DNA of 32,534 bases from an uncultured Saprospiraceae bacterium (GTDB lineage Bacteria; Bacteroidota; Bacteroidia; Chitinophagales; Saprospiraceae): positions 1 through 32,534 of the forward strand of contig CALIAG010000096.1 of assembly GCA_938041325.1 (NCBI GenBank). The letters are read 5' to 3'. Positions 1-7,388 of this stretch are shown here, piece after piece. Both the position numbers and the translations under genes were made by a program. Every line of letters begins with the position of its first letter. Within the stretch, counting starts at the first letter, position 1. The notes beneath the pieces are model-generated. The model saw only the letters and a program-made list of their open reading frames with translations. It was not told where the DNA came from and did no database searches.

Positions 1-2
1 CA

Positions 3-191
3 AAGGAAGTTGATAGCATAGAGTTGGATCCTTATTTAGAAACTGCAGATACAAATACAGATAACAACTATTATCCTGACCGAAAAACAATCCGACGTTT
101 TGAAGTTTACAAGGACAAGCAAACTAAGAAAAGAGCTAATCCAATGCAACTTGAGCAACAATCAAAACAGAAAGGCTCTGGTACTAACTAA
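3..191 (+). CDS. C-terminal fragment, possibly of an M1-family metallopeptidase
   Basis: The window opens inside a plus-strand reading frame that stays open from base 3 to the TAA at 189-191, giving 62 residues. The fragment contains LDPYLETADTNTDNNYYP, which resembles the tail of large Bacteroidota M1-family aminopeptidase-like proteins, where a similar ADxxxxNN(Y/W)(W/Y)P string lies near the C-terminus. After it comes a basic, Gln-rich end. No catalytic motif is inside the window, so the family name rests on recall of this tail only. The gene ends directly before a strong hairpin terminator at 195-228, which fits it being the last gene of its transcript. Confidence 0.4.
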   Translation, partial: KEVDSIELDPYLETADTNTDNNYYPDRKTIRRFEVYKDKQTKKRANPMQLEQQSKQKGSGTN

Positions 192-194
192 AAC

Positions 195-228
195 AAAAAA
201 GGCTCGTTAATTATAACGAGCCTTTTTT
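195..228. terminator. bidirectional intrinsic terminator between convergent genes
   Basis: A perfect 9-bp stem (GGCTCGTTA at 201-209 and TAACGAGCC at 214-222) with a 4-base loop is flanked by an A-run (195-200) and a T-run (223-228), so it can work on both strands. It follows the plus-strand gene ending at 191 by a few bases. It overlaps the last codons and the stop codon (211-213) of the convergent minus-strand hydrolase, so part of the terminator is also coding sequence. Confidence 0.85.
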
Positions 229-990
229 GTTAGAGTGAGTATTTAAAAACTCTTCCAGAAAACCATTAAACAATTCTGGCTTTTCCATCATAGGTGCGTG
301 CCCACATTTCTCGACTATTTCTAAATGGGAGTGTTCTATCATTTCGTTGAATTTTTCACCGACGAATGAAGGGGTTATATTATCTTCAGCTCCCCACACT
401 AAAAGGGTTGGCGCCTTTATCTCGTGCAACCTATCCCCTATATTATGTCTCACCGCGGATTTAGCTGTAGCGATCACTCTTATTGCTTTATTCCTATCGT
501 TTACTATATCGTATACTTCATCTACCAACTCCTTTGTTGCAACTTCTTTATTGTAAAAAGTAGATTCAGTTTTCGTTTTTATAAACTCATAATTCCCTCT
601 TTTAGGAAAACTCGATCCTAAGGAATTTTCAAAAAGTCCTGAACTGCCCGTCAAAATCAGCGAGTTAATCTTTTCTGGACAAGCCAAGGTGAATAACAAA
701 GAAATATGTCCACCTAAGGAATTTCCCAATACATTAACTTTTGTAAAATTTTTAAATTCAACAAAATCCTTTACGTGATCCACTAAACCCGAAACCGTTA
801 CTTTTCGTATAGGTAATTCATATATAGGTAAAATAGGAATTACAACATTGTAATCATTTTTAAAGTGATTAATAATTCCATCAAAATTACTCAATGCACC
901 AAACAAACCGTGCAACAGCAAAAGAACAGGACCTTCACCTTTCGACTCTATGTATTTAAACTTTTCTTCTTCTAGTATTTCAAAACTCAT
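211..990 (-). CDS. alpha/beta-fold hydrolase
   Basis: A 259-residue protein with the layout of a single-domain alpha/beta hydrolase. The HGLFG oxyanion-hole motif is at residues 27-31. The nucleophile elbow GNSLGG puts the catalytic serine at 91, the acid is probably D203 in WGAEDNITP, and the histidine is H231 in CGHAPMMEKP. There is no signal peptide, so it should be cytoplasmic. The triad looks intact, but the substrate cannot be told: the family includes esterases, lipases and C-C bond hydrolases. The gene converges on the fragment at 3-191 and shares its terminator. Upstream is a gene-free stretch of about 480 bases, so it probably has its own promoter. Confidence 0.85.
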   Translation of the reverse strand: MSFEILEEEKFKYIESKGEGPVLLLLHGLFGALSNFDGIINHFKNDYNVVIPILPIYELPIRKVTVSGLVDHVKDFVEFKNFTKVNVLGNSLGGHISLLFTLACPEKINSLILTGSSGLFENSLGSSFPKRGNYEFIKTKTESTFYNKEVATKELVDEVYDIVNDRNKAIRVIATAKSAVRHNIGDRLHEIKAPTLLVWGAEDNITPSFVGEKFNEMIEHSHLEIVEKCGHAPMMEKPELFNGFLEEFLNTHSNKKGSL

Positions 991-1469
991 TTACTATATG
1001 GTTTAGTCATTTTCGTAAAAATAACTTTTTTATAGATGGCATCAAATGTTAAAAACATATAATAAATAAGTATAATAGATTTTATACACATCTAATTTTA
1101 TTGAATATAATAGTTATATCATGCATTAGTTTCATATTAACAAAATAAATTATTACTAAAATGTAAATTTGAATTGAGTTATAAACAGCTGTTGATAAGA
1201 TAAATGTTAGGAAAAGTAGTGAAATTGTAAGCGAATTAACAAGCTAAATACATGCTATATTCGTATGAGTATGAAGGCATTTTATAAAAATAAGGTTAAA
1301 GCTAGCTTATCAACATAGGAAAAATGTAATGTTAGTAACCAGAATAGTGAATTAAATTTAAATAATTAAACATAACTAGCTATTTTTCAATAGTTTAAAC
1401 AAATATATAATTGTACTATAAAATTTTAACCAATATTAAAATCATAGTTATAAACAAAAATATTGAGTT
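991..1469. other. AT-rich intergenic region with DnaA-box-like nonamers
   Basis: No coding sequence is supported here. The stretch is very AT-rich and contains TGTTGATAA at 1190-1198 and its reverse complement TTATCAACA at 1307-1315. Looser relatives (TTATAAACA) lie at 1179-1187 and 1448-1456. The same nonamers recur on the other side of the heme A synthase gene. The stretch must also hold the promoter of the hydrolase at 211-990, but I see no clear TAnnTTTG box. Confidence 0.6.
1190..1315. promoter_or_regulatory. pair of inverted DnaA-box-like sites
   Basis: TGTTGATAA (1190-1198) and TTATCAACA (1307-1315) are perfect reverse complements of each other. Each differs from the E. coli strong DnaA box TTATCCACA by one base. 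Alone they would be weak evidence. They matter because identical copies cluster at 2548-3029. Confidence 0.4.
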
Positions 1470-2546
1470 TTATTTGGAAGGCTTCTCAAGTTGGAAAAGT
1501 ACTGTTATGACTGAACAAAACAAAATTAGAGCTACTGCTTGATGAGCTACGCCATAAAATAAAGGTACGGATCCTAAACAGTTGATCACGGTAAGAATTC
1601 CTAATAGAAACTGAGTTACCAACAAGGTTACTAACATATTAACATTCCTCTTTAAAGAAACAGACAGATGAAAGTTCATTGCTTTAAAGTAAAAAAGGCC
1701 AACTAAAAAGCAAATTAAATACGCCATGCTCCTATGCAAGATTTGTACATATGTTTTCACTTTTACATTAGGTTCATAATTCAAAATATCTCCTTGAACT
1801 CCAGAATTATTTAAACTATTCAGAATATTATCACCGTTAACAAAAATTGGGAAATAAGGATGAACAAGTCCGGCTCGCATTCCTGCCATTAGACCGCCAA
1901 AAATAATTTGAACAAATATAAGCGTAGCCAATAACCACGCAAACCTCCTCAAATACACCAAACCGCCATCTGACTCTGTTTTTCCCATAGATCTCCACCA
2001 ACTCCAAAACAAAACCCCTAGCAAGATCGTGGCTACTCCTAGATGGATAATAAGTTTATACGCGCTTACCCAGGTCCTATCATCTTCGTTCAACCCACTA
2101 CTGACCATTATCCATCCAAAAGTGGCTTCAATGATTGCTAATATGATTACAATGCCCAAAGATTTCATCAACCACTTAGGAATCCATTTTTTTATAACAA
2201 AGAAGATAAATGGAAATAAAAAAACAAACCCGATAAGTCTAGCCCATAAACGATGAAAATACTCCCAAAAAAAGATAAACTTAAACTCGGAAAGGGTCAT
2301 TCCTGAATGAATCGTTTCATATTGCTTTTTAGCGGATACTTTATATTTTTCAAAAGCTTCTAGCCACTCCACTTCATTCAAAGGCGGAATTGTTCCTTGT
2401 ATTACCGACCACTCCGTTATAGACAATCCAGAATCCGTTATCCTAGTTACCCCTCCAATGATCACTTGTATGAAAACCATAACAACTCCTATGAATAACC
2501 AATTACTGACTACTTTTCTTATTGGTTTGTATAAGTTTTCCACCAT
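1470..2546 (-). CDS. ctaA: heme A synthase, CtaA/Cox15 family
   Basis: Converts heme O to heme A for the cytochrome oxidase cofactor, in the cytoplasmic membrane. The protein has about eight membrane segments. The four conserved histidines expected as heme ligands are visible: EYFHRLWAR (H98), KLIIHLG (H168), ILHRSMAYL (H271) and AHQAVALIL (H335). The family motifs TDSGLSITEW, GTIPPL and GGLMAGMRAGLVHP are also present. The frame is open to a possible start at 2591. I chose the ATG at 2544-2546 (protein beginning MVENLYKPIRK, 358 residues) because family similarity starts there and the extra 15 codons run over DnaA-box-like sites. No other oxidase assembly gene is in the window. The gene points away from the proposed origin. 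Confidence 0.9.
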   Translation of the reverse strand: MVENLYKPIRKVVSNWLFIGVVMVFIQVIIGGVTRITDSGLSITEWSVIQGTIPPLNEVEWLEAFEKYKVSAKKQYETIHSGMTLSEFKFIFFWEYFHRLWARLIGFVFLFPFIFFVIKKWIPKWLMKSLGIVIILAIIEATFGWIMVSSGLNEDDRTWVSAYKLIIHLGVATILLGVLFWSWWRSMGKTESDGGLVYLRRFAWLLATLIFVQIIFGGLMAGMRAGLVHPYFPIFVNGDNILNSLNNSGVQGDILNYEPNVKVKTYVQILHRSMAYLICFLVGLFYFKAMNFHLSVSLKRNVNMLVTLLVTQFLLGILTVINCLGSVPLFYGVAHQAVALILFCSVITVLFQLEKPSK

Positions 2547-2547
2547 G

Positions 2548-2568
2548 TGTTGATAAGCTTGTTGATAA
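2548..2568 (-). promoter_or_regulatory. tandem DnaA-box-like sites at the ctaA start
   Basis: Two TGTTGATAA copies (2548-2556 and 2560-2568) sit 12 bases apart in the same orientation, directly upstream of the chosen ctaA start codon. A protein bound here could also repress ctaA. Confidence 0.5.
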
Positions 2569-2691
2569 ATGAACAGATTTAAAAAAATCAAAATCTCCCT
2601 CCTAAGGATAACAAATCGGCGAAGACGAAAGTTGACACAAATTAGAATGTTTTAAAAATGTTTCAAAAGAATAATCCACATCCCTTCTGAT

Positions 2692-2712
2692 TAATAATAA
2701 TAATAATAATAA
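2692..2712 (+). repeat. TAA trinucleotide repeat, seven copies
   Basis: Seven perfect TAA units, followed by a T-run and an A-run (2714-2725). The tract lies inside the candidate origin, 11 bases after the box-like TAATCCACA at 2672-2680. It is a simple repeat that could vary in length between strains and could serve as an easily melted segment. Confidence 0.85.
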
Positions 2713-2863
2713 ATTTTTTAAAAAAGGCTCATCATCATCAAGGCTGTTAATATGTAGATAAAAAAGGCGATTTTTATTATGTAATCCCATTCTTAAATAT
2801 TCTATTGCACTTATAAACAGTTAACCAACATGTTTAACGATTGATTACTAATGCTTTATCTTT

Positions 2864-2872
2864 TTATTCACA
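2864..2872 (+). promoter_or_regulatory. DnaA box (TTATTCACA)
   Basis: Exact match to the general DnaA-box consensus TTATNCACA, located in the middle of the candidate origin. Confidence 0.55.
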
Positions 2873-2937
2873 ATATGTTGGTAAAGTTCGGTATTGATAA
2901 AAAGTTGACCGCTATGTATGTGATAACTATGCAACTT

Positions 2938-2946
2938 TGTTGATAA
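2938..2946 (-). promoter_or_regulatory. DnaA-box-like site (TGTTGATAA)
   Basis: Identical to the nonamers at 2548, 2560 and 3021. A looser relative, TATTGATAA, lies just before it at 2892-2900. Confidence 0.5.
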
Positions 2947-3020
2947 AGTAGGGTTAAACTAACACTCTTCCTCTTATATATCTATTATGAAATATATTAC
3001 TTTTTAATATCGTTGGTAAG

Positions 3021-3059
3021 TGTTGATAAGTCCACTACATATCCACATGGTTATGCACA
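3021..3059. promoter_or_regulatory. cluster of three DnaA boxes
   Basis: Within 39 bases are TGTTGATAA (3021-3029), ATATCCACA (3039-3047) and TTATGCACA (3051-3059). The last two are tandem, same-strand and 3 bases apart. A G5 run follows at 3064-3068, then AT-rich DNA. This order (paired boxes, short GC-rich spacer, AT-rich tract) resembles the unwinding side of well-studied bacterial origins. Confidence 0.6.
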
Positions 3060-3106
3060 AATAGGGGGACATTTCTAGAATTTTAATATGCTGATATATT
3101 CGTGAT

Positions 3107-3160
3107 TATAGATGCAAAAAATCATAATGTTTATAACTTTTCAGGGTATAGATGCAAAAA
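3107..3160 (+). repeat. 14-base direct repeat in the candidate origin
   Basis: TATAGATGCAAAAA occurs at 3107-3120 and again at 3147-3160, exactly 40 bases apart, between the DnaA-box cluster and the AT-rich tract. Confidence 0.7.
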
Positions 3161-3184
3161 TGTTTTAAGTAGGCATTAAGGCCC

Positions 3185-3224
3185 TTTAATTTTAATAAAT
3201 TAATAAACAATTAGTTTATTTTAA
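3185..3224. other. AT-rich tract, possible DNA unwinding element
   Basis: Only about two G/C bases in 40, between the box cluster and the dtd gene. It is the longest almost pure A/T stretch in the candidate origin. Confidence 0.45.
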
Positions 3225-3299
3225 AGGAATAAAAGAGCTCATTCATGAATTCATAAATTGAGCTTGAAATGAATTTGTTTTGACACCTATATATATAGT

Positions 3300-3752
3300 A
3301 TGAAAGTAGTTATTCAAAGAGTAAAAGAATCATCGGTTACTATTAATCAAGAGGTAAAAGGTAAAACAGGACTTGGGCTTATGATCCTGCTTGGGATTAT
3401 GCCTGAAGATTCCGAAGAAGATATAAATTGGTTGGTGAATAAAATTGTAAAGTTGAGAATATTCGGCGATCAGGATTCAGTCATGAATTTATCTATTCAA
3501 GATGTAAAAGGATCATTTTTGGTGATTAGCCAATTTACATTGTATGCCAGTACAAAAAAAGGGAACAGACCATCTTATATTAAAGCTGCTAGACCTGAGG
3601 TTGCAATTCCTCTTTATGAAAAGTTTTTAGATAAGTTGAGAGAAACATCAGGGTTGCAAGTAGATTCAGGAGAATTTGGAGCAGATATGAAAGTCGCTTT
3701 AATAAACGATGGGCCAGTAACAATATTAATGGATTCGAAAAATAAAGAATAA
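3300..3752 (+). CDS. dtd: D-aminoacyl-tRNA deacylase
   Basis: Hydrolyses D-amino acids wrongly attached to tRNA, a cytoplasmic proofreading step in translation. The 150-residue length is normal for bacterial Dtd. The N-terminus MKVVIQRVKESSVTI is typical. The two signature motifs that form the active site across the dimer are present: SQFTLYA in the middle, and NDGPVT near the end (the Gly-cisPro type motif). GNRPSYIKAARPE is another well-kept stretch. The stop codon shares one base with the start of the next gene (TAATG), so the two are translationally coupled. It is the first plus-strand gene beyond the candidate origin. Confidence 0.95.
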   Translation: MKVVIQRVKESSVTINQEVKGKTGLGLMILLGIMPEDSEEDINWLVNKIVKLRIFGDQDSVMNLSIQDVKGSFLVISQFTLYASTKKGNRPSYIKAARPEVAIPLYEKFLDKLRETSGLQVDSGEFGADMKVALINDGPVTILMDSKNKE

Positions 3753-4090
3753 TGACAATAAAGGAAGCGCAACAAACTGTTGATGAATGGATCAATTCTG
3801 TCGGAATTAGATATTATAATGAAATGACCAATACCGCAATTTTGACTGAAGAGGTTGGGGAGGTTGCAAGTTTGATGGCTAGAATTTATGGCGAGCAAAG
3901 CTTTAAAACGAAGGAGGCTGAAATTAATGGAAAGGCAAATCTCGCGGACGAAATGGCGGATGTTTTATTCGTATTAATATGCCTTGCGAATCAAACAGGT
4001 ATTGATTTGACGGAAGCCATTAAAAATAATTTGGAAAAGAAAACGAAAAGAGATGCTGCGCGACACGCTAATAATAAAAAATTGAAGTAA
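3752..4090 (+). CDS. MazG-like nucleotide pyrophosphohydrolase
   Basis: A 112-residue all-alpha NTP pyrophosphohydrolase of the MazG-like superfamily. Such enzymes cleave (d)NTPs to NMP and pyrophosphate using Mg2+ bound by acidic side chains. The metal-binding motifs are clear: LTEEVGEVA (EExxE, residues 31-39) and LADEMADVLF (DExxD, about 64-73). The chain is one short domain, unlike the two-domain E. coli MazG. It overlaps dtd by one base and is followed by the amidase gene 25 bases later, so the three probably form one transcript. Which nucleotide it cleans up cannot be read from the sequence. Confidence 0.88.
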   Translation: MTIKEAQQTVDEWINSVGIRYYNEMTNTAILTEEVGEVASLMARIYGEQSFKTKEAEINGKANLADEMADVLFVLICLANQTGIDLTEAIKNNLEKKTKRDAARHANNKKLK

Positions 4091-4115
4091 ATTAAAGAGT
4101 CAAAAAACCAATAAT

Positions 4116-5777
4116 ATGAAAAATTTCTTCTTAGCTATATTTACTTTTTTACTTATCTGCAATCTCGATGCCCAAAATAGGGTAGAGTTGGATATAAATT
4201 TTGAAGATCAGATAGCATCTGCAAATTGTATTCAAATACTAGAAAATGGTTTTAAATCAGATCTGACAAAACCAACTTGTCAACCTAATTTGATTACTGA
4301 TCAAATTGCCATTCCTCTCGATCAAATTGAAAATTTCATTGCCTTTTCAATGACTTGGGATGCCAATACTTTAGAAAGAGATGCAATTTCGGTACAGTAT
4401 AGGTTTTTAACAAATAATGATACTGACACTGAATGGCTTGAAATTCCTGAAAATGGCCATTATCAAGAGGCTACAATGCAGAAAGTTAGTGAACTCGTTT
4501 TTGCATCCAAAGAATCCAATTATGTTCAGATAAGTTTGACTATCAATGATTTAAATGCTGAGATAGAAAATTTTAGGATGCATTTTTTTGACCCAGGAAA
4601 CACTGAAAAAAGTAATCAACATTCTGTTGGTAACCATGTTGATAAAGTATTGGGATGCCCATGTATACAGCCAGAATTTGAAGGTCGTTTGGATTGGTGT
4701 CCGAATGGAAGTTGCTTGGAACATCCAGAACCCGCTGTTACTCCCGTGTCACATTTAATTGTTCATCATTCCGCCGGAACAAATGTGAGTTCGGATTGGT
4801 CAGGAGTTGTAAGAAGTATTTGGGATTTTCATGTGAACTCAAATGGTTGGTCGGATATTGGTTACAATTGGTTGGTGGATCCAAACGGTGTATTATATGA
4901 GGGAAGAGAAGATAATATTTTGGGAGCGCATTTTTGTGGAATGAATACAGCAACGATGGGGGTATGTGTTTTGGGAGATTTTACGGGGCAAACAGCTACT
5001 GATATGGCAAAAGCAAAATTGGTAGAATTGCTTGCATGGAAATCATGCGACAGAAATATTGATCCACTCGGCACTTCTAATCATTCGGGAAGTGCAGGAT
5101 CTCTTATAAATATAGCAGGACATAGAGATGGTTGTGCAACGCTTTGTCCAGGTGATATGCTTTACCCCGATTTACCTGCAATAAGAGATAGCGTTGTAAG
5201 TTATATTCAAGCAAACTGTACTGAATTGGCAGCGCCTTCAAATTTAACTTTGGAATATACAGATCAAATGAGAGTACGTTTAAGATGGGAAGACAACTCT
5301 GAAGGAGAAGATGGTTTTAGTATTGAAAGATCAACAGGAACAAATGATAATTTTGCTCAAATAATCACGAGTATTCCTAATGTTATGCAATTTCAAGATA
5401 GTGGTACAGATCCTGATATGACTTACTTTTATAGGGTCAGAGCATTCAAAGGATTTACCAATAGTGCGTATTCAAATGAGGAAGAAATTTTTACAGGAAT
5501 TGTTTCTACAAATGAGTTAAAAGATACTAAAATTAGATTGTTTCCTAACCCTGTTTCTGATGTACTTTACTTAGAAATTGATAGTAAAATTGCGGCTTTT
5601 GTAAATGTAGAAATTAGTGATATTAGCGGTAGAATAATTCAAAAAATAGAAAAATTAGATGTGAATTCTGGTAGCTATACGCAGACTATAAATACAGAGA
5701 ATTTGGAAACAGGAGTATACGTTTTAACTGTTTCAAATCAAGAGACAAAAGCCAATTATAAATTCGTAAAAAAATAA
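4116..5777 (+). CDS. secreted N-acetylmuramoyl-L-alanine amidase (PGRP type) with T9SS sorting domain
   Basis: A 553-residue exported protein. It has a signal peptide (about 1-19, ending DAQ), an uncharacterised N-terminal region (about 20-205) and a peptidoglycan-recognition/amidase_2 domain (about 210-365). A fibronectin type III-like domain (about 372-460) and a C-terminal type IX sorting domain (about 473-553, starting IRLFPNPVSD and ending in VKK) follow. The zinc site of the T7-lysozyme/PGRP family is complete: H217 in IVHHSAG, H336 in AGHRDG and C344 in LCPGD, with the usual eight-residue spacing between the last two. Y250 sits at the catalytic tyrosine position. It should therefore cut the amide between muramic acid and the stem peptide, outside the cell or on its surface. 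The next gene converges with no intergenic base. Confidence 0.9.
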   Translation: MKNFFLAIFTFLLICNLDAQNRVELDINFEDQIASANCIQILENGFKSDLTKPTCQPNLITDQIAIPLDQIENFIAFSMTWDANTLERDAISVQYRFLTNNDTDTEWLEIPENGHYQEATMQKVSELVFASKESNYVQISLTINDLNAEIENFRMHFFDPGNTEKSNQHSVGNHVDKVLGCPCIQPEFEGRLDWCPNGSCLEHPEPAVTPVSHLIVHHSAGTNVSSDWSGVVRSIWDFHVNSNGWSDIGYNWLVDPNGVLYEGREDNILGAHFCGMNTATMGVCVLGDFTGQTATDMAKAKLVELLAWKSCDRNIDPLGTSNHSGSAGSLINIAGHRDGCATLCPGDMLYPDLPAIRDSVVSYIQANCTELAAPSNLTLEYTDQMRVRLRWEDNSEGEDGFSIERSTGTNDNFAQIITSIPNVMQFQDSGTDPDMTYFYRVRAFKGFTNSAYSNEEEIFTGIVSTNELKDTKIRLFPNPVSDVLYLEIDSKIAAFVNVEISDISGRIIQKIEKLDVNSGSYTQTINTENLETGVYVLTVSNQETKANYKFVKK

Positions 5778-6566
5778 TTATTCTTCTTCCTCTAGTTTTA
5801 TATCATTGCTCATTTCGAGGATGATGGCATCTTGAATTTCATTTTTTTCAGGAGGCTTAACTTGATTCCCAACGGTATTGCTATATGCTATATCAGCTTT
5901 AAAAGGGGAGGCTTGTTGGTGCTTTTTAATTAGCTTAATTGAGAAGTATAAACTGATGGCTAGTGTCAGAGTAGAAAATGTAATTAGCCAATCATAAAAG
6001 TCCTGTAAAATAAAGAAGTCATAAATTCCATGAATTAGAACGGCTAAGAAAAGACCTTTAAGTAAAAGTAAGATTCTATTCTTTTCATCAAACTTTGCGA
6101 GTCCTACATAATAACCAGAGAGTACAGCAAAAACAGCATGTGCGGGTACTGCAGTAAATGCTCTAAGTAAGGTAGTTTGTAATCCGAAACGATCGGCATA
6201 AAAAATATTTTCTACTGTTGCAAAACCCATTGCAATCATAACAGCATAAACGATTCCATCCAAGGGTTCATTAAAAAAGGATCGACTAAATATTAGAATT
6301 AAACAAAGAAATTTGACGAGTTCTTCACTAAATGCCACTACAATAAAAGAAGAAACTAGGAGGTGAAGAAGACTTAGCGATTCATCGATTCCCATAGAAG
6401 CACCAAAAGCTTCTAACTTCATTGCAGGAATAGTACTTAGCATCCCTAATGCAAAAGCAAGAAGAAGCATCAAGTGTTGCTCGCTCTCATATTTGTCCTG
6501 GCGGTAAACAAAAAAGCTTACCAAAATTCCAGGCAAAATAGCCAATGCTATTATTAAAGGACTCAT
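5778..6566 (-). CDS. PrsW-family intramembrane metalloprotease
   Basis: A multi-pass membrane protein with the PrsW motifs. They are EELVK (E83, E84), GFATVENIFY (E121), AVPAHAVFAV (H145) and IHGIYDFF (H181), given from the upstream TTG at 6572. These acidic residues and histidines form the proposed metal site. In Bacillus, PrsW cleaves the anti-sigma factor RsiW; no such substrate gene is adjacent here. The last 60 residues form a charged cytoplasmic tail. I chose the ATG at 6564-6566 (262 residues). The TTG at 6570-6572 directly abuts the preceding stop codon and is also possible. It is the last gene of a three-gene minus-strand operon. Confidence 0.85.
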   Translation of the reverse strand: MSPLIIALAILPGILVSFFVYRQDKYESEQHLMLLLAFALGMLSTIPAMKLEAFGASMGIDESLSLLHLLVSSFIVVAFSEELVKFLCLILIFSRSFFNEPLDGIVYAVMIAMGFATVENIFYADRFGLQTTLLRAFTAVPAHAVFAVLSGYYVGLAKFDEKNRILLLLKGLFLAVLIHGIYDFFILQDFYDWLITFSTLTLAISLYFSIKLIKKHQQASPFKADIAYSNTVGNQVKPPEKNEIQDAIILEMSNDIKLEEEE

Positions 6567-6572
6567 TCCCAA

Positions 6573-7388
6573 TTAGGTTGTTATTTTCGTTGATTCATAA
6601 AAGGTACAAAACTCAAAAAAGTCATTCAAAATTTCAATGGATTTTTCTTTTGCTTCGTACATGGCCATATGTCCAACATTTTTTAAAATATGGATAGAAG
6701 CTACTTTCGCTAAATGACTTTGTTCTAAATTTATTTCGTGGGGAATAACGGTTTCTTCTTTACCCATTAAGTGCAGAACGGGTTTGTCAAACTTGACTAA
6801 GGTTGATTTTTGTTCCTTTCTATTTGCCATTGCAGACAAAGCTGTAGTTATGCCTTTTGGATCATAATTACAAGCATTGAAAGTAATTTTTTCAATGAGG
6901 AAATTATTGCTTCTTTTAAATTTTGGGGTGAATAATGCAGGAATTAGCTGCTTCACATAAAGTTCAGCTCCAAACTTTTCAATAAATTCTATTGCTTTTT
7001 TTCTATTGCTTTTTGTTTCTTCAGAATCTGGAAAAGGATGACTATTAAAAAGGCCGAGACCCAAAAGAAGGTTAGGAAATTTTTCTGCAAAACTCAATGC
7101 AACATAACCACCCATAGAATGGCCGATCAAGACTATCTTTTGGAGATCTAATTCTGCGAGCAAAGCGTAAATTACTTGCCCATATTTTTCTATTGTTAAT
7201 TTTGGAATTGTTTCAGATTGCCCGAATCCTGGAAGATCAATGGTGATAATTCTCTTATCAGACAATCCAGGAATCAAATCTTCCCAGACGGAACTATCTT
7301 CACAAAAGCCATGGATGAATAATACAGCTTCTCCTTTTCCTTGATCAGAATAGTGAATATTAGCACCCTCAAAATTAAATAAACTCAT
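6573..7388 (-). CDS. alpha/beta-fold hydrolase
   Basis: A 271-residue cytoplasmic alpha/beta hydrolase. The oxyanion motif HGFCEDSSVW starts at residue 26. The nucleophile elbow GHSMGG places the serine at 91, and the catalytic histidine is H240 in VGHMAMYEAKE. Where most relatives have an aspartate after the seventh strand, this one reads GKEETVIP, so the acid is probably a glutamate (E211 or E212). That substitution occurs in some family members. The gene overlaps the upstream glycosyltransferase by four bases (ATGA type) and abuts the prsW-like gene, which indicates one operon. The substrate is unknown. It is not a close copy of the hydrolase at 211-990. Confidence 0.85.
   Translation of the reverse strand: MSLFNFEGANIHYSDQGKGEAVLFIHGFCEDSSVWEDLIPGLSDKRIITIDLPGFGQSETIPKLTIEKYGQVIYALLAELDLQKIVLIGHSMGGYVALSFAEKFPNLLLGLGLFNSHPFPDSEETKSNRKKAIEFIEKFGAELYVKQLIPALFTPKFKRSNNFLIEKITFNACNYDPKGITTALSAMANRKEQKSTLVKFDKPVLHLMGKEETVIPHEINLEQSHLAKVASIHILKNVGHMAMYEAKEKSIEILNDFFEFCTFYESTKITT

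Larger units (their letters stand above)
2547..3299. other. candidate chromosomal replication origin (oriC)
   Basis: About 750 bases without a credible gene between divergent ctaA and dtd. Seen: TGTTGATAA at 2548-2556, 2560-2568, 2938-2946 and 3021-3029; TTATTCACA at 2864-2872 and TTATGCACA at 3051-3059, both exact matches to TTATNCACA; ATATCCACA at 3039-3047; TAATCCACA at 2672-2680 and TGTAGATAA at 2753-2761, each one base off. There is also an AT-rich tract at 3185-3224, a 14-base direct repeat and a TAA repeat. By hand count C exceeds G at 2641-2880, and G clearly exceeds C at 3061-3180. Known: origins combine DnaA-box clusters, AT-rich unwinding DNA and a skew switch. Inference: this is oriC, although dnaA is not adjacent. 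Confidence 0.6.

Noticed and set aside
347-621. Two plus-strand open frames antisense to the first hydrolase
   Set aside because: They lie wholly opposite a gene with an intact catalytic triad and look like shadows.
2672-2712. TAA repeat after a box-like TAATCCACA as a DnaA-trio element
   Set aside because: Trio motifs extending from a box in this orientation should read CTA/TTA on this strand, not TAA. The polarity is wrong for this box, so the repeat is listed only as a simple repeat.
2602-2790. 62-residue minus-strand open frame in the ctaA-dtd spacer
   Set aside because: Its leucine run is only the TAA repeat read backwards. Composition is that of AT-rich noncoding DNA, and it lies among DnaA-box-like sites.
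4637-4645. TGTTGATAA inside the amidase gene
   Set aside because: A single copy in coding sequence with no neighbours. About one is expected by chance in a window of this size and composition.
5775-5780. Abutting stop codons of convergent genes (amidase and PrsW-like) as a sign of a sequencing or assembly error
   Set aside because: Both proteins end in family-typical ways, so tight convergent packing is the simpler reading.
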